64,000 bases of DNA from Halomonas nitroreducens (GTDB lineage: Bacteria; Pseudomonadota; Gammaproteobacteria; Pseudomonadales; Halomonadaceae): contig NZ_RXNS01000002.1 in assembly GCF_003966155.1 (NCBI RefSeq), positions 310,001 through 374,000 of the forward strand. Reading direction: 5' to 3'. The position numbers were made by a program, and so were the translations under genes. How positions within the stretch are numbered: the first letter of the stretch is position 1; the number at the start of each line of letters is the position of its first letter. Positions 45,195 through 52,630 of this stretch are shown piece after piece. Below the pieces are notes generated by a model. That model saw only the letters and a program-made list of their open reading frames with translations, made no database searches and was not told the DNA's origin.

Positions 45195-45926
45195 TCAGAT
45201 CGGCGCGACATCCTTGCTCGTCACCAGGCGCTTCAGCAGCCCGGGAATCGCGGTCTCGAGGTCCAGGTCGGGCAGCACGTCGCGCAGGGCGACATGGCTC
45301 GCCGCCTGGAAACGCTGGGGGTCGTCGATGGCGTCCTGGAAGGCGTTGACCACGGCGACCAGCGCCTCGGGGGTATCGCCGACCTGCATGGCGCCGTGGA
45401 CCAGCAGCGCCATGTCGCGACACCCCCGCACCCGGCGCCAGCGCTGGGCGGTGCCGACCAGCTTGCGCCCGCCGATGCGCACGTTGAATCGCCCGTCGCA
45501 ATAGGCGCCCGGTACCGGGCCCAGATCGGCCGAGGTCACGCCGAGGTCGGCGAGCCAGTCACACCACGGGTCGCCCAGCCGGTGATAGCCCCACTCCAGA
45601 TGGGCCGCCGAACCCCCTACATGGCAGCGCACGGCCAAGGCCAGGTTGACCACCGACGGACTCTGCGGCACCGGCGTGCCGCCGGTGGAGCGAAAGCGAA
45701 TCGGCCAGGCCTGCTCGACCAACCGGTCGCGGGCCTCGGGGAAGCCCGCCAGGCGCTCGTGCCGGCGTGGCATCACCAAGCCACGGTCGCGTGGCGACCA
45801 GGCGAGCCAGCCGAGCGACGCCTCGCCCTGGCAGACCATGTCGAGCAGGGCCTCCTCGGCCACGAGCCCCTCCTCCACCGTGGGGTGTTGCAGGGTCATG
45901 CTGGAGAAATCGAGTGGGCCTGCCAT
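45195..45926 (-). CDS. lipoate-protein ligase family protein
   Basis: A 243-residue member of the biotin/lipoate ligase family. The nucleotide/lipoyl region RFRSTGGTPVPQSPSVVNLALAV (RxTGGTxVPQ), GRFNVRIGGRKLVGTAQRW with the conserved Lys near residue 160, and ALLVHGAMQVG are seen. It attaches lipoate to a lipoyl domain, here probably the 78-residue carrier protein two genes upstream. It is the last gene of the acetoin operon, 13 bases after the E2 core. A dedicated ligase in the operon is unusual and fits the stand-alone lipoyl protein. Confidence 0.85.
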   Translation of the reverse strand: MAGPLDFSSMTLQHPTVEEGLVAEEALLDMVCQGEASLGWLAWSPRDRGLVMPRRHERLAGFPEARDRLVEQAWPIRFRSTGGTPVPQSPSVVNLALAVRCHVGGSAAHLEWGYHRLGDPWCDWLADLGVTSADLGPVPGAYCDGRFNVRIGGRKLVGTAQRWRRVRGCRDMALLVHGAMQVGDTPEALVAVVNAFQDAIDDPQRFQAASHVALRDVLPDLDLETAIPGLLKRLVTSKDVAPI

Positions 45927-45939
45927 GGTCTCCCCCGGG

Positions 45940-46695
45940 TCACTGGGTCAGTTCGTGATCGAAGGCATCGGGCGCGAGCGCCTCGATGCGCTCTCCCAGT
46001 CTATCGAGAAAGGCCGCTGCCGGCGCCCCGTTCACCGCGCGATGATCGAAGGTCAGCGACAACCCGATCACCTCGGCCAGCCGTACACCGCCGTCCTTGT
46101 CCGGCAGCGCCCGCCACTCGCTGCCGCCGATGCCCAGGATGGCCACCTGGGGCACGTTGAGAATGGGCGTGAAATGGTGCACCCGGGAGCGCCCCAGGTT
46201 GGACACCGTAAAGGTGGCACCGGTCAGCTCGCGCACGCCGAGCTTGCCGGCGCCGGCCTTGTCCACCAGCTCGCGGCGCGCCCTGGGGAGCGCCCCCAGG
46301 CCGATGGCCTGGGCATCGAACAGCGCCGGCGCCACCAGCAGGTCGTCGGGCAACGGCACGGCGAGCCCCAGATGCACCCCGGGGTACTGGGTGATGCAGT
46401 TGTCCTCCAGGGTCGCGTTCAGCGCCGGGAACTCGCCAAGTGTCTGCACGACCAGGCGCAACAGCACGTCCTGCACCGAGGGCGCCGGCAGGCCGGTGGC
46501 CCGGCAATGGGCGCGCAGGGCCTTCACGGCGCCGAGTTCGGCGTTGGCATGGTGGGTCAGCTGGGCCGACGACTGCAGGCTCTCGCGCATCCGGGTGGCG
46601 ATCATGCCGCGCATCCCGCGCAGCGGAATCTCGCGGGGCTCGGCCGGGTGAGCCGCCCCCTCGGGAGCGGCGTTCGTCTGGGTATCGAGTGGCAT
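45940..46695 (-). CDS. acoC: 2-oxo acid dehydrogenase E2 acyltransferase, catalytic domain only
   Basis: A 251-residue acyltransferase core without the lipoyl or E1/E3-binding domains that E2 proteins normally carry (usual size 370-640). The core starts at REIPLRGMRGMIATRMRES and ends with the active-site SLTFDHRAVNGAPAAAFL (DHRxxxG, His about residue 225). It would take the acetyl group from the lipoyl arm to CoA, ending acetoin cleavage. The lipoyl domain is coded by the gene just before it, 11 bases away. GAGGAGG precedes the ATG. Confidence 0.9.
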   Translation of the reverse strand: MPLDTQTNAAPEGAAHPAEPREIPLRGMRGMIATRMRESLQSSAQLTHHANAELGAVKALRAHCRATGLPAPSVQDVLLRLVVQTLGEFPALNATLEDNCITQYPGVHLGLAVPLPDDLLVAPALFDAQAIGLGALPRARRELVDKAGAGKLGVRELTGATFTVSNLGRSRVHHFTPILNVPQVAILGIGGSEWRALPDKDGGVRLAEVIGLSLTFDHRAVNGAPAAAFLDRLGERIEALAPDAFDHELTQ

Positions 46696-46706
46696 GGCGG
46701 GCCTCC

Positions 46707-46943
46707 TCAGGCGTCCAGGCTGGCGATGGGGGTACCCTTGGCGACCACTTCATCTTCCTGCTTGGCGATGGTCAGCACCCCGGAGACCGGGGCCTCGATC
46801 TCGTACTGAGCCTTCTCGACCATCACCTCGGCCACCAGGTCGCCCTGGGCGACCTCGGCGCCATCGTCGACCAGCCAGGCGGTGATCACGCCCTCGCCGT
46901 CGCCTTCCCAGAGGTCATCGGGTACGGTAATCGCGGTAGTCAT
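46707..46943 (-). CDS. stand-alone lipoyl carrier domain protein
   Basis: A 78-residue single biotinyl/lipoyl domain. The modified lysine is in MVEKAQYEIEAP (Lys 44), between the usual Glu-rich turn and APVSGVL. The whole protein is one hammerhead domain. It would swing acetyl groups between E1 and the separate E2 core. GAGGAGAC precedes the ATG at 46943. Its separation from the E2 core is the key oddity of this operon. Confidence 0.9.
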   Translation of the reverse strand: MTTAITVPDDLWEGDGEGVITAWLVDDGAEVAQGDLVAEVMVEKAQYEIEAPVSGVLTIAKQEDEVVAKGTPIASLDA

Positions 46944-46957
46944 GAGTGTCTCCTCGT

Positions 46958-47980
46958 TCAGTGGTTGCGCAGCATCTGATGGAAAGCGGCGACGATCCTG
47001 TCGGCATTGGGCAGGGCCCACTGCTCCATCGTCGGCGCGAAGGGGATCGGGATGTCCGGGTAGGCGACCCGGGCCGGGGCAGCCTTGAGGCGATGATCGT
47101 GCTCGACCACGCTGGCGATGATCTCGCCGCTGACGCCGAAGCTGTGGTAGTCCTCGTCGACCACGATGAGTCGCCCGGTCTTGGCCACCGAGGCGCGCAC
47201 CGTCTCGCGATCCAGCGGTACCAGGCTGCGCAGGTCGACGACCTCGGCGTCGAAGCCCTCCGCCTCCAGGGCCTTGGCGGCGCGCAGGCAGTGGTGCACG
47301 CCGGCGCCCAGGCTGACCAGGGTCAGATCCCGGCCCTCCCTGGCCACCGCCGCCTTGCCGATCTCGACGCTGTAGGCCTCTGCAGGCACCGGCACGGTGG
47401 CGCCCTTCTCGGTGCCCAGCCAGCCCATGCCCTGCAACGCCTTGTGGTACATGAAGACCACCGGGTTGTCGTCGCGGATCGCCGCGGTCATCAGGCCCTT
47501 GGCGTCATGGGCGTTGCTCGGCACCACCACCTTCATGCCCGGCAGGTGGGCGAAGGTGGCGTAGAGGCACTGGGAGTGCTGGCCGGCATCGGAGTAGCCG
47601 CCGCCGGTGGAGGTCATCAGCACCATGGGCACCTTGACCCGGCCGCCGGAGAAGTAGGTGTTCTTGGCCATCAGGTTGTAGATGGCGTCCATGCACACGC
47701 CGAAGAAGTCGACGAACATCAGCTCGACGATGGGACGCATGCCGTCGGAAGCCGCGCCCACGGCGGCGCCGATAAAGGCGGTCTCCGAGATCGGGGTATC
47801 GCGCACCCGGTCTGAACCGAACTCGTCATGCAGCCCGCGGGTGTTGCCGAAGACCCCGCCCAGGGGGCCCACGTCCTCGCCCATCACGAAGACCGACGGG
47901 TCGGCGCGCATGGCCTGGGCGGTGGCCTCGGCCATGGCCCGGGCGATGGTCAGCTTGCGTGTCGCAGTGGTAGTGGTCAT
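46958..47980 (-). CDS. acoB: acetoin dehydrogenase E1 component beta subunit
   Basis: A 340-residue transketolase-like beta subunit. Seen are VFVMGEDVGPLGGVFGNTRGL, DTPISETAFIGAAVGAA, ELMFVDFFGVCMDAIYN, and VDLRSLVPLDRETV with the E1-beta C-terminal transketolase domain. With AcoA it makes the thiamine-diphosphate E1 that cleaves acetoin. The ATG at 47980 with GAGG upstream is chosen over a GTG at 47989. It lies 34 bases after bdhA. Confidence 0.94.
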   Translation of the reverse strand: MTTTTATRKLTIARAMAEATAQAMRADPSVFVMGEDVGPLGGVFGNTRGLHDEFGSDRVRDTPISETAFIGAAVGAASDGMRPIVELMFVDFFGVCMDAIYNLMAKNTYFSGGRVKVPMVLMTSTGGGYSDAGQHSQCLYATFAHLPGMKVVVPSNAHDAKGLMTAAIRDDNPVVFMYHKALQGMGWLGTEKGATVPVPAEAYSVEIGKAAVAREGRDLTLVSLGAGVHHCLRAAKALEAEGFDAEVVDLRSLVPLDRETVRASVAKTGRLIVVDEDYHSFGVSGEIIASVVEHDHRLKAAPARVAYPDIPIPFAPTMEQWALPNADRIVAAFHQMLRNH

Positions 47981-48014
47981 GTCGTTCACCTCGATGGTGG
48001 CGTCGCGGCCCGCC

Positions 48015-49082
48015 TCAGGCGGGCTGCACGATGATCTTGACGTTCTGGTCCTTGCGGTGGACCAGCTCCTCGAAGCCCTTGTCGATGATCTCGGGCAGGC
48101 GGATGCGACCGGTGATCAGGGGCGCCACGTCGATCGCCCCCTCGTCGATGCGGCGAATCACGTCGGCGAACTCGCCGCTGTAGGCCAGCGAGCCGACCAC
48201 CTCCTTCTCGGTGGCCACCAGCTCGAAGAAGTTGTAGGCGCTGGGCTCCTCGAAGATGCCCACCATCACCACCCGACCGGCCTTGCGCACGGTGTCGATG
48301 GCGAGCTTGGCGGTGTCCTTGTGGCCGATGCACTCGAAGGCCAGCTCGGCGCCGAGGCCGCCGGTGAGGGCCTGGATCTCGGCGATGGGGTCGCACTCGC
48401 CGGGATCGAGCACCAGGTCCGCCCCCACTTCCCGGGCCTTGGCCTTGCGGGCCGCCGACATCTCCAGGACGATGATCCGCTCGGCCCCCTCGGCCCGGGC
48501 ACACAGGATGGTGCACAGGCCGATGGTGCCGGCCCCGACCACCACCAGGGTGCGCCCCGCCACTCGGCCGGCCTTGCGCACGGCGTGCATGCCCACCGCC
48601 AGGGGCTCGATCAGCGCCCCGGCCTCCATGGGAAAGCCCTCGGGCAGCGGATAGATGACGTCGGCGGGCACGTTGACCAGCTCGGCGAAGGCGCCATCGT
48701 TCATCAGCCCGGTGAAGGCCAGCTGCTCGCAGAGGTTGAAGCGTCCCTCCCGGCAGTAGGTGCACTCGCCGCAGTGCTGGCAGGCATCCGCGGCGACCCG
48801 CTGGCCGGCCGCGAGCCCCTCGACGCCCTCGCCCACGGCGACGATCTCGCCGCAGAACTCGTGGCCGAGGATGCACTGCCCCTGCATGCCGGTGAGCGGG
48901 TGCGGGGCCTCCACCGGGATGAACACCGGCCCGGCCAGGTACTCGTGCAGGTCGGAGCCGCAGATCCCGCACCAGTGGACCCGCACCGTCACCCAGCCCG
49001 CCGCCGGGGCGGCGGGCCGCGGCACCGTCTCGAGACGCACGTCCTGGCGGCCGTGCCAGACCGCTGCTTGCATCGTGTTCAT
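48015..49082 (-). CDS. bdhA: (R,R)-2,3-butanediol dehydrogenase-like zinc alcohol dehydrogenase
   Basis: A 355-residue zinc MDR dehydrogenase: catalytic zinc at WCGICGSDLHEY, GHEFCGEI and Glu; structural zinc at CQHCGECTYCREGRFNLC; cofactor loop VVGAGTIGLCTILCARA with ERIIVLE that fits NAD. The sequence EYLAGPVFIP...HPLTG is characteristic of butanediol dehydrogenases. It turns 2,3-butanediol into acetoin, the substrate of the dehydrogenase complex around it. It lies between acoA and acoB rather than at the operon end. Confidence 0.92.
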   Translation of the reverse strand: MNTMQAAVWHGRQDVRLETVPRPAAPAAGWVTVRVHWCGICGSDLHEYLAGPVFIPVEAPHPLTGMQGQCILGHEFCGEIVAVGEGVEGLAAGQRVAADACQHCGECTYCREGRFNLCEQLAFTGLMNDGAFAELVNVPADVIYPLPEGFPMEAGALIEPLAVGMHAVRKAGRVAGRTLVVVGAGTIGLCTILCARAEGAERIIVLEMSAARKAKAREVGADLVLDPGECDPIAEIQALTGGLGAELAFECIGHKDTAKLAIDTVRKAGRVVMVGIFEEPSAYNFFELVATEKEVVGSLAYSGEFADVIRRIDEGAIDVAPLITGRIRLPEIIDKGFEELVHRKDQNVKIIVQPA

Positions 49083-49123
49083 GGCATTGCTCCTGCTTGT
49101 TGTTGTGGCTTCATTCCGGGACG

Positions 49124-50110
49124 TCAGACGAAGACGCGATCCAGCGCCGCCTCAGGGGGCAGGAAGTCGCTGTCCTGGGCGAAGCGGATGGCGGACTCGA
49201 CGCGCTCGTGGGCCTCGTCGACCAGGCCGGCGTCGGCGGCCGCATCGAGCAGCCCGGCCTCGAGCAGCGCCGACCGGTAGCGCGGGATGGGATCGCGGCT
49301 CTGCAGGCCGGCCTTCTCGCCCTCGGGCCGGTAGTCCTCGCCATCCCCCATGAAGTGGCCGGCCAGCCGCGAGGTCTCGATCTCGATCAGGCTCGGGCCC
49401 TGCCCCTTCCGGGCCCGGGCGATGGCCTCGCCGGCCGCGGCGAAGACGCCGTCCACGTCGTTGTCGGCCACGTGGTGGCCCGGCATGGCATAGGCCGCTG
49501 CGCGGGTGTCGTTGCGCGGCACGGCGGTGGAGGCCTGCTTGGCCACCGAGATGCCCCAGGCGTTGTCCTCGATGACGAACACCACCGGCAGCCGCCAGAC
49601 GGCGGCCAGGTTCAGCGCCTCGTGGAAGGCGCCCTGGTTGGCGGCGCCCTCCCCCATGAAGGCCACGGCAACTCCAGATTTTCCTTGCATTTTCCTGGAA
49701 AGCGCCGCGCCCACCGCCGGGCCCAGGCCCTCGCCGATGATCCCCGAGCAGGAGAAGTTCACCTGCTCGTCGAACAGGTGCATGTGACCGCCGCGCCCGC
49801 CGGCGAGCCCGGTGGCCTTGCCGAAGATCTCGGCGACCATGGCGTCCAGGTCGACGCCCTTGGCCACGGCGATGTGGTGGGGCCGGTGGGTGGCGGTGAC
49901 GATGTCCTCGGCGCCCAGGTGGGCGCAGACGCCCACCGCGCAGGGCTCCTGGCCATTGGAGAGATGCATCTCGCCGGGAATCGGCCCCTTGGCCATGTTG
50001 AACACCGGCGTCTTGCCTTCCATGTAGAGCGTCTCGATGCGCTCCTCGAGGTAGCGGCTGGTCATCATCTGGCGATACATCCACAGCCGTTGGTCGCGGG
50101 TCGGTTGCAT
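49124..50110 (-). CDS. acoA: acetoin dehydrogenase E1 component alpha subunit
   Basis: A 328-residue E1 alpha subunit. The thiamine-diphosphate motif is GEGAANQGAFHEALNLAAVWRLPVVFVIEDNAWG (GDG-like start to N), and GGRGGHMHLFD and YRPEGEKAGLQSRDP are family-typical. The GxG before the motif is GEG rather than GDG, as in many AcoA. It pairs with acoB. CGGAGGACT precedes the ATG. It follows the GMC oxidoreductase by 14 bases. Confidence 0.94.
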   Translation of the reverse strand: MQPTRDQRLWMYRQMMTSRYLEERIETLYMEGKTPVFNMAKGPIPGEMHLSNGQEPCAVGVCAHLGAEDIVTATHRPHHIAVAKGVDLDAMVAEIFGKATGLAGGRGGHMHLFDEQVNFSCSGIIGEGLGPAVGAALSRKMQGKSGVAVAFMGEGAANQGAFHEALNLAAVWRLPVVFVIEDNAWGISVAKQASTAVPRNDTRAAAYAMPGHHVADNDVDGVFAAAGEAIARARKGQGPSLIEIETSRLAGHFMGDGEDYRPEGEKAGLQSRDPIPRYRSALLEAGLLDAAADAGLVDEAHERVESAIRFAQDSDFLPPEAALDRVFV

Positions 50111-50124
50111 GGGGAGTCCTCCGC

Positions 50125-51705
50125 TCAGAGTTCGCGGCGCTGCATGCGCGCGGCGATGTGGTCGGCCTGGCGCAGCGCCAGGGCGACGATGGTCAGGGTC
50201 GGGTTCTCGGCGCCGCTCGAGGTGAACTGGCTGCCATCGGAGACGAACAAGTTGTCGATGTCGTGGGTCTGGCCCCACTTGTTGACCACGCCGTCGGCAG
50301 GCCGCGCGCTCATGCGGTTGGTGCCCACGTTGTGGCTGGTGGGGAAGTCGGGCACGTGGAAGATGCGCTCGGCGCCGGCGGCCTCGTAGCACTTGGTGGC
50401 CTGCTGCTCACCGTGGCGGCGCAGCTTCTCGTCGTTGGGGTGGTCGCCCTTGTAGACGATCGGCACCGGCAGGCCGTGCTGGTCCTTTCGCGTGTCGTGG
50501 AGGCTGATGCCGTTGGCCTCCACCGGCAGGTCCTCGCCGCAGATCCACACCCCGGAGAGGTGGTCGTACTTGTCCAGGGCGGAAGTGATGTCGCGGCCCC
50601 AGCCGGCGTGGGTGGGATCCATGAACTTGGCGAAGAAGGGCACGCCCAGCGACATCACCTCCAGGGTGTAGCCGCCGACGAAGCCCCGGGAACGGTCGAG
50701 GCGTGCCTCGTCGGAGATGATGCCGGCGAAGGTGGTGCCCCGATGCATGTGCACGGGCTTGGGCATCACGCCGAAGATGCAGCTGGTGGCGTGGGTCATG
50801 TAGTTGCGCCCCACCTGCCCGGAGGAGTTGGCCAGGCCCTCGGGGAACACCGACGAATGGGAGTTGAGCAGCAGCCGCGGCGACTCGATGGAGTTGCCGG
50901 CCACGCACACCGCCCGGGCGCGCTGGCGATGCCGATTGCCGTCGCCGTCGGCATAGACCACCGCCGTGGCGCGCCCCTGGTCATCGTGCTCGATCGTCAG
51001 CGCCATGGAGCGCGGTCGCACCTCGCAGTGGCCGGTGGCCTCGGCGCGGGGGATGTCGGTGTACATGGTCGACCACTTGGCGCCGAAGCGGCAGCCCTGC
51101 ATGCAGAAGCCGGCCTGCATGCAGCGCCCGCGGTCATCGTATTCCTCGGTGTTGATGGCCATGGGCCCGGCGCGCAGCTGGGTATAGCCGACACGCTCGG
51201 CGCCGGCGGCCAGCACCTTGAAGTTGTTGTTCCACTGGTGGTAGGGCATGCCGGTGGAGTCGCCGGTCACCCCCATGTGGCGCTCGGCCTGCACGTAGTA
51301 GGGCTCGAGCTCCTCAAAGGAGAGCGGCCAGTCCAGCAGGTTGGCGCCCTTGATGTCGCCGACCTCGCTGTGCAGCCGGAACTCGTGGGGCTGGAAGCGC
51401 AGCGAGACGCCGGCCCAGTGGATGGTGCTGCCGCCTACCCCCTTGACGATCCAGGCCGGCAGGCCGGGGAAGGTCTCGGTGAGCTGGCGGGGCCCGGCGG
51501 TGATGCGCTCGTCGAGCCAGGAGATCTTCTTGAACATCTCCCACTCGTCGTTCTCGATGTCGTTCATCTGGTAGCGCTTGCCGGCCTCCAGCACCACGCT
51601 GTTGATGCCCTTCTTGGCGAGCGCGTGGGCCAGGGTGCCGCCGCCGGCACCGGAGCCGATGATCACCACCACACCGTCGTCGTCATGGGCGAAACGGGTC
51701 GTCAT
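50125..51705 (-). CDS. GMC family oxidoreductase (dehydrogenase large subunit)
   Basis: A 526-residue flavoprotein. FAD motif VVVIIGSGAGGGTLAHALAKKG at about 12-33, the GMC signature region VKGVGGSTIHWAGVSLRF near 90, and the C-terminal active-site His-Asn region SHNVGTNRMS ... DGSQFTSSGAENPTLTIVALA. It belongs to the membrane-bound alcohol, gluconate and sorbitol dehydrogenase group. It has no leader; the Tat-tagged small subunit just upstream could carry it out. It is coded inside the acetoin operon, so it probably oxidises a diol or related alcohol in the periplasm. GAGGAGAC precedes the ATG. Confidence 0.9.
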   Translation of the reverse strand: MTTRFAHDDDGVVVIIGSGAGGGTLAHALAKKGINSVVLEAGKRYQMNDIENDEWEMFKKISWLDERITAGPRQLTETFPGLPAWIVKGVGGSTIHWAGVSLRFQPHEFRLHSEVGDIKGANLLDWPLSFEELEPYYVQAERHMGVTGDSTGMPYHQWNNNFKVLAAGAERVGYTQLRAGPMAINTEEYDDRGRCMQAGFCMQGCRFGAKWSTMYTDIPRAEATGHCEVRPRSMALTIEHDDQGRATAVVYADGDGNRHRQRARAVCVAGNSIESPRLLLNSHSSVFPEGLANSSGQVGRNYMTHATSCIFGVMPKPVHMHRGTTFAGIISDEARLDRSRGFVGGYTLEVMSLGVPFFAKFMDPTHAGWGRDITSALDKYDHLSGVWICGEDLPVEANGISLHDTRKDQHGLPVPIVYKGDHPNDEKLRRHGEQQATKCYEAAGAERIFHVPDFPTSHNVGTNRMSARPADGVVNKWGQTHDIDNLFVSDGSQFTSSGAENPTLTIVALALRQADHIAARMQRREL

Positions 51706-51750
51706 GGCGTGTCTCCTCATTGTCGTTGTGCTTGTCGGTGGCCAGCGCCC

Positions 51751-52269
51751 TTACAGCCAGTCGATCACCAGGTCGTTGAAGCCGCGGTGCAGGTAGCCGC
51801 CCTGCTGCCAGGACGCCCCCTCGTAGCCGAAATGCGGCTGCCACAGTTCCGGGTTGTCGTAGAGCCCCACCACCAGGGTGTTGCGGACCGTCTGGAAGAA
51901 GTCGCCGTCCTCGATCTCGCGCAGCAGCGCCACCCGGTCGTCCTCCCGCTCGAGGTCGCCGTAGCGCTTGCCATGGGCCTGGCGAGCGCGGCGGTCGAGG
52001 TCGGCCAGGCCGTCGGCGATCAGCGCCCGGTCGCTCTCCAGCAGCGGCTCGAGGGGCGCCAGGTAGTAGCGGTCGGCGATGGCCTCATGGGGGTAGATAT
52101 CGCGCCCCATGCGCAGCAGGCCGGCGGCCAGGTCGGGCTCGGCCAGGGCCCAGCGCGGCCACAGGCCACCGGCGCCGAGCGCCAGGCCGCCGGCGAGCAG
52201 CGCGCTCTGCCCGGAGAGGCTGAGGAAGCGACGCCGGCTGAGCAGCGCCGTCTTGGGGGAGGTCGTCAT
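51751..52269 (-). CDS. gluconate 2-dehydrogenase subunit 3 family protein (Tat leader)
   Basis: A 172-residue small subunit. The Tat leader LSRRRFLSLSGQSALLAGGLAL is followed by a soluble domain with LLRMGRDIYPHEAIADRYYL and FFQTVRNTLVVGLYDNPELW...FGYEGASWQQGGYL, which is typical of subunit 3 in GMC dehydrogenases. It probably exports and anchors the GMC subunit. A cytochrome c subunit, which usually completes the complex, is absent here. It is the first gene of the operon behind the sigma-54 promoter. Confidence 0.85.
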   Translation of the reverse strand: MTTSPKTALLSRRRFLSLSGQSALLAGGLALGAGGLWPRWALAEPDLAAGLLRMGRDIYPHEAIADRYYLAPLEPLLESDRALIADGLADLDRRARQAHGKRYGDLEREDDRVALLREIEDGDFFQTVRNTLVVGLYDNPELWQPHFGYEGASWQQGGYLHRGFNDLVIDWL

Positions 52270-52351
52270 GGCATGGCTCCTGTTGTTGTGCGACGCACTC
52301 GTCGCGCTTGTGGTCAGCCAGGGCGGCCTCTCGGCCGCACACCCCTCCATG

Positions 52352-52366
52352 GCAGCTTTCGTGCCA
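52352..52366 (-). promoter_or_regulatory. sigma-54 promoter of the acetoin operon
   Basis: On the minus strand TGGCACGAAAGCTGC fits the -24/-12 element with a single mismatch (CTGC for TTGC). It lies 83 bases before the first ATG of the operon at 52269, and the divergent gene codes for an AcoR-type activator. Confidence 0.8.
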
Positions 52367-52489
52367 GAACATGACGAAAAAACGACATTTCATTGTTTTT
52401 AAAGGAAATTATTCGCGAAAGACGAGCGGAAAGGCGAGACCTAAGGGGCAGGTGGAATGCCGGGGGTTACACTGAATGTGACAAGGGCG

Positions 52490-52527
52490 TTTACAGGCCG
52501 CGATACAGCGCTGTTTACACCTGTAAA
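52490..52527. promoter_or_regulatory. candidate AcoR binding sites (UAS)
   Basis: TTTACAGG at 52490-52497 is inverted as CCTGTAAA at 52520-52527. The second arm is part of the palindrome TTTACA-CC-TGTAAA (52514-52527). A related imperfect dyad TTACACTGAATGTGACAA begins at 52467. They are about 100-180 bases upstream of the -24/-12 element, the right place for an enhancer. Confidence 0.6.
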
Positions 52528-52630
52528 GGGGGGGCGACGAAGGTCGCATCTTCCCGGACGTGGCGGGGTCGTACCTTTAAGGGCACGACAACGACAACAC
52601 CATGCCAGGCCGGTATGCCGACGAAAGGCC

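Noticed and set aside
50158-52374. A 738-codon plus-strand frame across the GMC and subunit 3 genes.
   Set aside because: Antisense to two clear genes; repetitive Val/Gly/His composition with no motif.
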